From positions 1-17,910 of the forward strand of contig JAASSQ010000028.1 of the NCBI GenBank assembly GCA_021767845.1: a stretch of 17,910 bases of DNA, in the 5' to 3' direction. The notes below the pieces were generated by a model that was not told the origin of the DNA, searched no databases, and saw only the letters and a list, made by a program, of their open reading frames with translations. Shown here one piece after another: positions 6,445-13,606 of the stretch. The DNA comes from Roseovarius sp. Lineage in GTDB: Bacteria > Pseudomonadota > Alphaproteobacteria > Rhodobacterales > Rhodobacteraceae. Made by a program: the position numbers and the translations under genes. Position 1 is the first letter of the stretch. The number at the start of each line of letters is the position of its first letter.

Positions 6445-6550
6445 GCTCTGCGGCGATGCATGAAGATCATGAAATCATTTCGCGCGCGCCCGTCTGGCGG
6501 CCCCTCGCCGGGCGCAGTAGGCTTCCGACGTCGCAGGACGCGCGCGTTCT

Positions 6551-6563
6551 GTCGAAATTCGAC
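6551..6563. promoter_or_regulatory. 13-base palindrome GTCGAAATTCGAC, possible operator
   Basis: A perfect 6-1-6 inverted repeat (GTCGAA-A-TTCGAC) lies 57 bases before the start of the one-carbon operon. It could be an operator or a small RNA hairpin in the leader. I see no SAM, SAH or cobalamin riboswitch signature in the rest of this intergenic region. Confidence 0.3.
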
Positions 6564-6619
6564 GCAGCCACACCCCACAGCTGCTTTACAGAGGGACCAC
6601 CGAGGAAGAGGAATCAACC

Positions 6620-6916
6620 ATGGTTGACGTGACGGTCGTCTACTGGCGGGACATCCCCGCACAAGTCATTGTCGGCAAAGGCCGCCGTGGCGCCAAGAAA
6701 CCCTTGCCCGAACGGTTCGAGCAGGCCATCGACCGCGCGGCGATGAAGGTGGGCGCTGCCGAGACCGACGCCTATCTGGCAGAGTGGCGCAAGGCGGCCC
6801 CCTACCAGGTCGAGGGCGATCCCTCGGAGGTGGCCGAGGCTGAGGCGGCCCGGCTCGATGCGGAATACGATCAGGCCCGGATCAAGGCGCTGGTCGCCAA
6901 TGATGGCTGGGCATGA
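6620..6916 (+). CDS. Small 'virulence factor' domain protein (Virulence_fact family)
   Basis: This 98-residue protein begins MVDVTVVYWRDIPAQVIVGK, followed by a basic patch (GRRGAKK), then helices and a C-terminal NDGWA. I recognise it as the short conserved family labelled 'virulence factor' in databases; the name carries no proven function. The start has an AGAGGA site about 7 bases upstream. The next gene begins 26 bases after its stop, or overlaps it as ATGA if a weaker upstream start is used. In related alphaproteobacteria it keeps company with the MetF-like and pterin methyltransferase genes that follow here. A role as an accessory subunit in methyl-group transfer is therefore more likely than virulence, but this is inference. 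Confidence 0.85.
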   Translation: MVDVTVVYWRDIPAQVIVGKGRRGAKKPLPERFEQAIDRAAMKVGAAETDAYLAEWRKAAPYQVEGDPSEVAEAEAARLDAEYDQARIKALVANDGWA

Positions 6917-6942
6917 ACCCCAGATCGCTATGGGAGGCCACG

Positions 6943-7878
6943 ATGGCTCTGTTGAATTTCAAGAAGCGTGATACCGCGGCGCAGGCCCCGGCCCCCGTCA
7001 ACCCGCAGGTCGAAGCCTTCCTGAAAGGCTATTCGATCGAGGTGATGCCCCGCACCGCCGAGAAGGTCGAGAATTTCCGCGACCTGCTGCCCGAGGGCAC
7101 CCGCGTCTACATCGCCCATATCGAAGGCACGCCGATCGAGGACATGGTTGCCACCGCCACACGCCTGTCGCGCGAGGGCTTCACCGTCATGCCGCATTTT
7201 CCCGCGCGCATCATCAAGGACCGTGCCACGCTGGCCGACTGGATCGCGCGGTATCAGGGCGAGGCCGGTGTCGATCAGGCGCTTTTGCTGGCGGGCGGCG
7301 TGGCCAAGCCGCATGGGGAATTCCATTGCTCCATGCAGCTCATGGAAACCGGCGAATTCGACAAGGCCGGGTTCAAGCGCCTGCACGTCGCAGGCCATCC
7401 CGAAGGCAACAAGGACATCGACCCCGATGGAAGCCGGCGCAACGTGGACGAGGCGCTGCAATGGAAACAGGCGTTTTCCGAGCGCACAGATGCGGACATG
7501 GCCATCGCCACGCAATTCGCCTTCGACGCAAAGCCGATCATCGCGTGGGCCGACGGGCTGCGCGCGGCGGGCATCACCCTGCCCGTCCATATCGGCATCG
7601 CCGGTCCCGCGAAGCTACAGACCCTCATCAAGTTCGCCATTGCCTGCGGCGTGGGTCCATCCTTGAAAGTCCTGCAAAAGCGGGCGATGGACGTCTCGAA
7701 ACTGCTGCTGCCCTACGAGCCGACCGAGGTTCTGACCGACCTTGCCGCCCACAAGGCCGCCAACCCCGATTTCAACATCGAGACGGTGCATTTCTTCCCC
7801 TTGGGCGGGATCAAGACCAACGCCACCTGGGCGATCGAAAACGGCGGCGCGTCAGCCGTGCCGGCAAATGCATCCTGA
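6943..7878 (+). CDS. Methylenetetrahydrofolate reductase-like protein (divergent MetF family)
   Basis: The 311-residue protein looks like a distant TIM-barrel MetF homologue, which would reduce 5,10-methylene-THF to 5-methyl-THF. MetF-like marks are SIEVMPR near the N-terminus (31-37, cf. the catalytic-Glu region), LLLAGGVAKPHGEF (114-127), LHVAGHPEGN (147-156, cf. the 'A.yPE.H' motif), DMAIATQFAFD (185-195) and LPVHIGIAGP (213-222). I chose the ATG at 6943, which has GGGAGG 6 bases upstream; an in-frame ATG at 6913 would overlap the previous stop as ATGA but lacks a good site. The methyltransferase gene starts 18 bases after its stop. The electron donor is unknown, and the low similarity to classical MetF means the reaction should be regarded as probable rather than certain. 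Confidence 0.82.
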   Translation: MALLNFKKRDTAAQAPAPVNPQVEAFLKGYSIEVMPRTAEKVENFRDLLPEGTRVYIAHIEGTPIEDMVATATRLSREGFTVMPHFPARIIKDRATLADWIARYQGEAGVDQALLLAGGVAKPHGEFHCSMQLMETGEFDKAGFKRLHVAGHPEGNKDIDPDGSRRNVDEALQWKQAFSERTDADMAIATQFAFDAKPIIAWADGLRAAGITLPVHIGIAGPAKLQTLIKFAIACGVGPSLKVLQKRAMDVSKLLLPYEPTEVLTDLAAHKAANPDFNIETVHFFPLGGIKTNATWAIENGGASAVPANAS

Positions 7879-7896
7879 CCGAAGGACAGACAACAA

Positions 7897-8964
7897 ATGA
7901 CCCGCACTATCGTCGAAAGCAAATCGAAGACCGCGATCATCGGCTTCGACCAGCCGTTCTGCGTGATCGGAGAACGGATCAACCCGACGGGCCGCAAGAA
8001 ACTGGCCGCCGAGCTTGAGGCGGGCGATTTCTCGACCGTCGAGGCCGACGCCGTGGCGCAGGTCGCGGCCGGGGCGACCGTGCTCGATGTGAATGCGGGC
8101 GTGGTCTACAACTCCAACCCCGATCCAAACCAGACCGAACCGCCCCTGATGCGCAAGATGATCGAGCTGGTTCAAGGGCTTGTCGATGTGCCGCTGTGCA
8201 TCGACAGTTCCGTGCCCGGCGCACTGGAAGCGGGGCTCGAGGCCTGCCACGGGCGACCGCTGCTGAACTCGGTGACCGGCGAGGAGGAACGGCTGGAAGC
8301 GATCCTGCCCCTGGTCAAGAAATACAACGTGCCGGTCGTGGCGATCTCGAACGACGACACGGGCATTTCCGAAGACCCCGATGTGCGCTTCGCCGTGGCC
8401 AAGAAGATCGTTGAGCGCGCCGCGGATTTCGGCATCCCGGCCCACGATATTGTGGTTGACCCGCTGGTGATGCCTATCGGTGCCATGTCCACCGCCGGTC
8501 TGCAGGTCTTCACCCTGGTGCGGCGGCTGCGCGAGGAGTTGGGTGTCAACACCACCTGCGGGGCGTCGAATATCAGTTTCGGGCTTCCGAACCGGCATGG
8601 GATCAACAACGCTTTCCTGCCGATGGCCATGGGCGCGGGAATGACCAGTGCGATCATGAACCCGGTCGCCCTGCCAGTGAAACAGGCCGAGATCGCCGCC
8701 AAGAAGGCCGAGGTGGAGGCAGCCGGGATCGTTCTGCCCGAGGGCATGGACGACGAAACCTTCTGCCAGCTGTTCGGGCTGGGATCGACAAAACCCCGTG
8801 CTGGCAAGGAGATGGAGGCCATTCGGGCCGCCAATTTCCTGACCAACAACGACCCGCATGGCGGCGAGTGGATCAAGTTCAACAAGGCGCCGGTCAAGCC
8901 GGGTGAGGATGCGGCAGGCGCGCGGGGCGGCCGGTCGGGCGGCCGGCGGCGGCGGCGGGCCTGA
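7897..8964 (+). CDS. Methyltetrahydrofolate:corrinoid methyltransferase (pterin-binding domain protein)
   Basis: This 355-residue TIM-barrel protein belongs to the pterin-binding methyltransferases, like the middle domain of MetH. It would move the methyl group of 5-methyl-THF to cob(I)alamin on a partner protein. Motifs in order: VIGERINPTG (23-32), VLDVNAG (62-68), LCIDSS (100-105), LLNSVTGEEE (122-131), DPLVMPIG (188-195) and GASNISFGLPNR (222-233). It has no homocysteine-binding, B12-binding or reactivation domain. Residues beyond about 335 form an unusual tail ending RGGRSGGRRRRRA. The start has a GAAGGA site about 9 bases upstream. A methionine synthase split into separate proteins has been reported in the roseobacter Phaeobacter inhibens; this gene fits the methyl-THF part. 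Use in one-carbon catabolism (betaine- or DMSP-type) is the main alternative. Confidence 0.92.
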   Translation: MTRTIVESKSKTAIIGFDQPFCVIGERINPTGRKKLAAELEAGDFSTVEADAVAQVAAGATVLDVNAGVVYNSNPDPNQTEPPLMRKMIELVQGLVDVPLCIDSSVPGALEAGLEACHGRPLLNSVTGEEERLEAILPLVKKYNVPVVAISNDDTGISEDPDVRFAVAKKIVERAADFGIPAHDIVVDPLVMPIGAMSTAGLQVFTLVRRLREELGVNTTCGASNISFGLPNRHGINNAFLPMAMGAGMTSAIMNPVALPVKQAEIAAKKAEVEAAGIVLPEGMDDETFCQLFGLGSTKPRAGKEMEAIRAANFLTNNDPHGGEWIKFNKAPVKPGEDAAGARGGRSGGRRRRRA

Positions 8965-8982
8965 CGGGGCATACCGAAAACC

Positions 8983-9029
8983 ACGAAATCCTTGCCACCG
9001 CCGCGCAGATCGTGCGGCGGTGATTTCGT
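8983..9029 (+). terminator. Strong hairpin after the one-carbon operon, possible terminator
   Basis: CACCGCCGC (8996-9004) pairs with GCGGCGGTG (9014-9022) across a 9-base loop, and ACGAAAT (8983-8989) pairs with ATTTCGT (9023-9029) outside it, leaving a 6-base bulge on one side. The T content after the stem is low, so termination may be weak or Rho-dependent. The outer 3' arm overlaps the first GTAC palindrome. Confidence 0.45.
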
Positions 9030-9098
9030 ACGAATTGCAAGAATTACCCCACGCTTTCGTACAAAACACGGCATCCGGGCGGAAAATTTGGTACAAAA
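9024..9098. promoter_or_regulatory. Three evenly spaced GTAC-centred palindromes, probable operator array
   Basis: Three copies of the 12-mer TTTSGTACRAAW occur at 9024-9035, 9055-9066 and 9087-9098. The first contains a perfect palindrome, TTCGTACGAA. Their centres are 31 and 32 bases apart, about three helical turns, so bound dimers would face the same side of the DNA. They lie about 155-230 bases before the RND adaptor gene. The motif form suits a TetR- or MarR-like dimer. No regulator gene is in the window. Confidence 0.55.
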
Positions 9099-9149
9099 TG
9101 CCCGAGCGCGCCGCAGCCAGCGGCCCCGTTCCGGCGGCAGGATCGGGAT

Positions 9150-9194
9150 CACAGGCCTGTGTAAGCAGTTGTCATTCCCTCCGCCTCCTATAGT
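9150..9194 (+). promoter_or_regulatory. 12-base palindrome and -10-like box before the RND operon
   Basis: CACAGGCCTGTG (9150-9161) is a perfect palindrome. It is followed by TTGTCA (9169-9174) and TATAGT (9189-9194). The two boxes are only 14 bases apart, short for a sigma-70 promoter, so an activator bent or twisted onto the palindrome, or a different -35 region, may be used. The TATAGT box is 60 bases before the adaptor start. Confidence 0.35.
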
Positions 9195-9253
9195 TTTCCT
9201 TGCAGTCCCGACCGCCGCAACCCGCCTGCAAGGCGCCTTTCGGAAAGTCCGAC

Positions 9254-10435
9254 GTGAACCTTTGGAAGCAAATCCTGATTCTCGGCCTTCTCGGCGCCCT
9301 CGGCTATGGCGGCTACGAGGGCTATCGCCAGTATCTCGGCACGGCGGAGAGCGCCTCGGGCGGGCCGGAGCGGTCACGCGACGCGCGGGCGACGCCGGTC
9401 GAAGTGGCGCGGGCCGAGCGCCGGGTGATGAGCCGGACGGTCGAGGCGGTCGGCACCACGCGCGCCCTGCAGTCGGTCGAGATCGTGCCCGAGGCCGAAG
9501 GCCGGATCGTGGAGCTGAACATCACGCCGGGCGAAACCGTCGAGGAAGGCGCGGTGCTGGTGCGGCTGGATGACGCCATCGCCCGGGCCGACCTGGCCGA
9601 GGCCGAGGCGCGCCTGACCGAACGGCAGCAGGCCCTGACCCGCGTCACCACCCTGCGCCGCAGCAATGCCGTGGCCGAGGCCACAGTCGAAGAGGCCGAG
9701 GCGCGGCTGGCCGAGGCGCGCGCGCAGCTGGACCGCGCGGCGCGGCGGCTGGAGGAGCGCACGATCACCGCGCCCTTCGCCGGGGTCGTCGGGCTGAGCA
9801 ATGTCGATCCCGGCGCGCGGGTCGATCAGGGCACGCTGATAACCCGGCTGGATGACCTGAGCCGGATCGAGATCGAATTCGCCCTGCCCGAGACACTGTT
9901 CGCGCAGGTCGAGCGGGGCCAGCCCGTGACGGCGACTGGCGTCGCCTTTCCCGATCAGGTCTTCGAGGGGCGAATCGAGGCGGTGGACAGCCACATCGAC
10001 CCGGTCAGCCGGTCGTTCCGCACCCGCGCGGTGCTGCCCAACCCCGACGGCATCCTGCCCGCGGGCATGTTCCTCTCGCTGGAGCTGACGTTATCGGAAA
10101 GCGAGCGGGTCGTCGTGCCGGAAGAGGCGCTGATCTTCCAGGCGGCGGAGACCTATGTCTTCGTGGTCGAGGACGTGACAGCGCGGCGGGTCGCGGTGCG
10201 CACCGGGCAGCGCCGCGACGGCATGGTGGCCATTCTGGACGGGGTCGAGGCCGGGCAGATCGTCGTGGCGCGCGGGTTTCAGCGGCTGCAGGACGGCAGC
10301 GCGGTCGAGATCCTGGGCAAGCCCGAAACCACGGATGCGAGCACGCCCGAAGCGGTGGGCCAGGCCGAAGCAGAGGCAGAGGCAGGCGCCAAGACCGACG
10401 ACGCGCCCGCCCCCTCGGGGGACGACAACACATGA
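9254..10435 (+). CDS. RND efflux periplasmic adaptor subunit (membrane fusion protein, HlyD/AcrA-like)
   Basis: The 393-residue adaptor bridges an RND pump and an outer-membrane channel. I chose the GTG at 9254: it gives MNLWKQILILGLLGALGYGG, a clean N-terminal membrane anchor, with GGAAAG about 7 bases upstream. The frame continues to a TTG at 9200 without a ribosome-binding site. Domains in order: first half of the lipoyl domain (RALQSVEIVPEAEGRIVELN, 70-89), a helical hairpin rich in Glu/Ala/Arg (about 108-168), second lipoyl half (RTITAPFAGVVGLS, 169-182), a beta-barrel (about 205-280), and a membrane-proximal domain (about 285-355). The last 35 residues are acidic and low in complexity. 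The stop overlaps the pump gene as ATGA. Confidence 0.95.
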   Translation: MNLWKQILILGLLGALGYGGYEGYRQYLGTAESASGGPERSRDARATPVEVARAERRVMSRTVEAVGTTRALQSVEIVPEAEGRIVELNITPGETVEEGAVLVRLDDAIARADLAEAEARLTERQQALTRVTTLRRSNAVAEATVEEAEARLAEARAQLDRAARRLEERTITAPFAGVVGLSNVDPGARVDQGTLITRLDDLSRIEIEFALPETLFAQVERGQPVTATGVAFPDQVFEGRIEAVDSHIDPVSRSFRTRAVLPNPDGILPAGMFLSLELTLSESERVVVPEEALIFQAAETYVFVVEDVTARRVAVRTGQRRDGMVAILDGVEAGQIVVARGFQRLQDGSAVEILGKPETTDASTPEAVGQAEAEAEAGAKTDDAPAPSGDDNT

Positions 10436-13400
10436 CCCTGTCGGACCTGTCCGTTCGGCGCCCCGTTCTGGCGGCGGTGGCGAGCCTGCTTCTGATCGTG
10501 TTCGGCCTGAGCGCCCTGCGCGACGTGCCGGTGCGCGAATTGCCCGACGTGGACAACGCGGTCGTCTCGGTCACGACCGATTACCGCGGGGCCGCGCCCG
10601 GGGTGATCGACACCGACATCACCGAAACGATCGAGGGGGCCGTCGCCTCGATCGCCGGGATCCGCACCATCAATTCCGTCAGCCGCCAGGGCCGGTCGCG
10701 CGTGACCATCGAGTTTGAGCCGGACCGCGACGTGGACGTGGCCGCAAACGACGTGCGCGACGCGGTGGGCCGGGTGCTGGACAACCTGCCACAGGAGGCC
10801 GACCAGCCCGAGGTCGAAAAGGCCGACGCCGATGCCGACCCGGTGATGCGGCTGGCGGTGACCTCGGACCGGATGACCACGGCCGAGATCACCGACTATA
10901 TCGACCGCTTCATGCTGGACCGGCTGGCCACGCTGGACGGGGTGGCCAACGTGCGGGTCTATGGCGACCGCGCCTTCGCCGTGCGCATCTGGCTGGACCG
11001 GCGCGCGCTGGCGGCGCGCAAGCTGACCGTGGCCGATGTGCAAGCCGCGTTGCGGCGCAACAACGTGGAACTGCCCGCCGGGGAGGTGGAATCGCGCGAC
11101 CGGCAACTGACCGTGCGCCTGAACAGCCGGCTGGGCAGCGTCGAGGATTTCCGCGACGTTGTGCTGGACCGGGTCGCGGGCTATCCGGTGCGCCTGCGCG
11201 ACGTGGCGCGGGTGGAACCGGGGGTGGAGAGCGACACCACCATCGCGCGCAGCGACGGGCGCGACGCGGTGGGCATGGCGATCCAGCGGCAGAGCCAGTC
11301 GAACACCCTGCAGATCTCGAACGCGGTGCGCGCCGAGGTGGACCGGCTTTCGGCCACCCTGCCCGAGGGCATGGAGATCATCATCGGGTCGGACGACGCG
11401 CTGTTCGTGGGCGCCTCGATCCGCGAGGTGGTCATCGCGCTGTCGATCTCGCTGGTGCTGGTGGTGCTGGTGATCCTGCTGTTCCTGCGCAGCCTGCGCG
11501 CCACCCTGATCCCGGCGATCACGATCCCGGTGTCGCTGGTGGGCTGTTTCATCCTGATCGGGCTCTGGGGCTTTTCGATCAATACGCTGACCCTGCTGGC
11601 GATGCTGCTGGCGATCGGGCTGGTCGTGGACGACGCGATCGTGGTGCTGGAGAACATCCAGCGCCGGATCGAGAATGGCGAAACCCCGCTGGTCGCCAGC
11701 CTGAAGGGCGCGCGGCAGGTGACCTTCGCGGTGCTGGCCACCTCGGTCACGCTGATCGCGGTCTTCGTGCCGCTGTCCTTCATGCCGGGACAGGTCGGCA
11801 AGCTGTTCGTGGAGTTTGGCTGGGTCATGGCGGGCACGGTGGCGATTTCCACCTTCGTCGCGCTGAGCGCCTGCCCGGCGCTGGCCTCGAAGGTTCTGAA
11901 AAAGGGCAAGGGCGCGGCGGTGGCCGATGAATACGCGCCGCGCGGCTGGTTGCAGCGCGGCTATGCCTCGCTGCTGACCCGCGCCTTGCGGATGCCGCTG
12001 GTCGTGCTGGCGCTGGCGGTGGCGGTCACGGGGGGCGCGTATTTCTTCTATGACGGGTTGCCGCGCGAACTGGCCCCGCGCGAGGATCGCGGCGTGGGGT
12101 TCGTGCCGCTGTCGGCCCCGCAGGGCAGCACGGTGGAGTATTCCGACCGCGCCGCGCGGCAGGTCGAGGAGATCCTTGCGCCGCTGCGCGAGGAGGGCAT
12201 CGTCGAGACGGTCTTCACCTTTACCGGCTGGGGCAGCCCGCATCGCAGTTTCGTGGTGTTCCGGCTGGCCCCCTGGGAGGAGCGCGACGTGCCCGTGTCG
12301 GACGTGGTGGGGCGCCTGATCCCGCAGATGTCGCAGATCACCATCGCGCGCGGCTTCCCGGTGACGCCCGCGGGGCTGGGCCTGCGCGGCAGCTCGACCC
12401 CGGTCCGGGTGGTGATCGGCGGGCCGGATTTCGACAGCGTCAAGGACTGGGCCGAACGCCTTCTGGAGCGCGCCGAGGAGATCGACGGGCTGGTCAACCC
12501 GGAGATCAATTTCGAACAGAACCTGCCGCAGCTTGACGTGACCATCGACCGCGAGCGCGCCGACGACCTGGGCATCTCGATCGAGACCATCGCCAACACG
12601 ATGCAGACGATGCTGGCCTCACGGCAGATGACCACCTTCGTCAGCCGGGGCCGCGAATACCCGGTGCTGGCGCAGGCCGAGGCCGAGGACCGGCGCACGC
12701 CGTCGGATATCGACAACATCTTCGTGCGCTCGGGCGATGGCGAAACGCTGGTGCCGCTGGGCGCGCTGGTCACGGTGACCGAGAACGCCGCGGCGCCGTC
12801 GCTCAGGCGGGTGGACCGGCTGCCCTCGATCCAGTTGTCGGGGGCGCTGGCGCCGGGGGCCGACATGGGCACGGTGCTGACCCGGATCGAGGCGGCGGCG
12901 GCCGAGATCCTGCCGGCGGAGGCATCGCTGGGCTACCAGGGGCAGTCGCGCACCTACAAGGACACCTCGGGCGGGGTGAGCCTGGTGTTCGCGCTGTCGG
13001 TGCTGATCGTGTTCCTTGTGCTGGCCGCGCAGTTCGAAAGCTTCGTGCATCCGGTGACGATCCTGCTGACGGTGCCGGCGGGCGTGGCGGGGGCGATCTA
13101 CGCGATGGCGGTGGGCGGCCTGTCGATCAACGTCTACAGCCAGATCGGCATCATCCTGCTGATCGGGCTGGTGGCCAAGAACGGCATCCTGATCGTGGAA
13201 TTCGCCAACCAGCTGCGCGACGAGGGCAAGGATGTGCGCGCCGCTGTCACGCAGGCGGCGGTGCTGCGGCTGCGGCCCATCGTGATGACGGTGGTCTCGA
13301 CCGTGCTGGGGGCGCTGCCGCTGGTGCTGGCCACCGGCGCGGGCGCCGAGAGCCGCAACGCGATCGGCACGGTCATCATCGCGGGGCTGGCGATGGCCAC

Positions 13401-13521
13401 GGCGCTGATGCTCTTGGTGACGCCGGTCCTGTACGATCTGCTGGCGCGGTTCACCAAGCCGCGCGGCGCGGTGGAAAAGGCGCTGCGGGCCGAGCTGGCC
13501 GAGGCCGACCGCGCGATCTGA
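10432..13521 (+). CDS. RND family efflux pump, inner-membrane permease (AcrB/MexB-like)
   Basis: This 1029-residue protein is a full-length proton-driven RND transporter. It begins with LSDLSVRRPVLAAVASLLLI (first membrane helix), followed by a porter region with PVRELPDVDNAVVSV. Helix 4 carries the paired aspartates of the proton relay in GLVVDDAIVVLENI (D400, D401), and helix 10 carries the matching lysine in GLVAKNGILIVEF (K916). The two-fold repeat of six-helix blocks with large periplasmic loops is complete, with SFMPGQVGKLFVEFGW ending the first block. It uses an ATG overlapping the adaptor stop (ATGA). No TolC-like gene follows, so the outer channel must be supplied from elsewhere. The substrate cannot be deduced; the DD/K pattern suits drug and hydrophobe pumps rather than metal pumps. 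Confidence 0.96.
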   Translation: MTLSDLSVRRPVLAAVASLLLIVFGLSALRDVPVRELPDVDNAVVSVTTDYRGAAPGVIDTDITETIEGAVASIAGIRTINSVSRQGRSRVTIEFEPDRDVDVAANDVRDAVGRVLDNLPQEADQPEVEKADADADPVMRLAVTSDRMTTAEITDYIDRFMLDRLATLDGVANVRVYGDRAFAVRIWLDRRALAARKLTVADVQAALRRNNVELPAGEVESRDRQLTVRLNSRLGSVEDFRDVVLDRVAGYPVRLRDVARVEPGVESDTTIARSDGRDAVGMAIQRQSQSNTLQISNAVRAEVDRLSATLPEGMEIIIGSDDALFVGASIREVVIALSISLVLVVLVILLFLRSLRATLIPAITIPVSLVGCFILIGLWGFSINTLTLLAMLLAIGLVVDDAIVVLENIQRRIENGETPLVASLKGARQVTFAVLATSVTLIAVFVPLSFMPGQVGKLFVEFGWVMAGTVAISTFVALSACPALASKVLKKGKGAAVADEYAPRGWLQRGYASLLTRALRMPLVVLALAVAVTGGAYFFYDGLPRELAPREDRGVGFVPLSAPQGSTVEYSDRAARQVEEILAPLREEGIVETVFTFTGWGSPHRSFVVFRLAPWEERDVPVSDVVGRLIPQMSQITIARGFPVTPAGLGLRGSSTPVRVVIGGPDFDSVKDWAERLLERAEEIDGLVNPEINFEQNLPQLDVTIDRERADDLGISIETIANTMQTMLASRQMTTFVSRGREYPVLAQAEAEDRRTPSDIDNIFVRSGDGETLVPLGALVTVTENAAAPSLRRVDRLPSIQLSGALAPGADMGTVLTRIEAAAAEILPAEASLGYQGQSRTYKDTSGGVSLVFALSVLIVFLVLAAQFESFVHPVTILLTVPAGVAGAIYAMAVGGLSINVYSQIGIILLIGLVAKNGILIVEFANQLRDEGKDVRAAVTQAAVLRLRPIVMTVVSTVLGALPLVLATGAGAESRNAIGTVIIAGLAMATALMLLVTPVLYDLLARFTKPRGAVEKALRAELAEADRAI

Positions 13522-13606
13522 CCCCCGCCCCTTCGCGCGCCGCTCCTGATGGGTCGCACCTGCGCGCGGATCAGGTAAACTCGGCCCCGAATACGGAGCT
13601 GCCAAC

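Noticed and set aside
5279..6463. 394-codon plus-strand frame opposite ppx
   Set aside because: His/Arg/Gln-rich shadow; the minus strand encodes a Ppx/GppA protein with its phosphate-binding motifs intact.
6386..6619. SAM-II, SAH or cobalamin riboswitch before the one-carbon operon
   Set aside because: I looked for their conserved cores and found none; only a short palindrome is present.
6913..6942. ATGA-overlap start for the MetF-like protein
   Set aside because: The overlap is attractive, but GGGAGG lies in front of the ATG at 6943 and the added 10 residues show nothing conserved. It stays a possible alternative.
7852..9096. 414-codon minus-strand frame opposite the methyltransferase
   Set aside because: Composition typical of an antisense shadow; the plus-strand gene has all pterin-binding motifs.
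9200..9253. Upstream TTG start for the adaptor protein
   Set aside because: No ribosome-binding site, and it would put 18 Pro/Lys/Cys-containing residues before the membrane anchor; GTG at 9254 fits better.
10279..12243. 654-codon minus-strand frame opposite the RND genes
   Set aside because: Rich in His/Arg/Gln with no recognisable motif; it is the mirror of the pump gene, whose proton-relay residues are intact.
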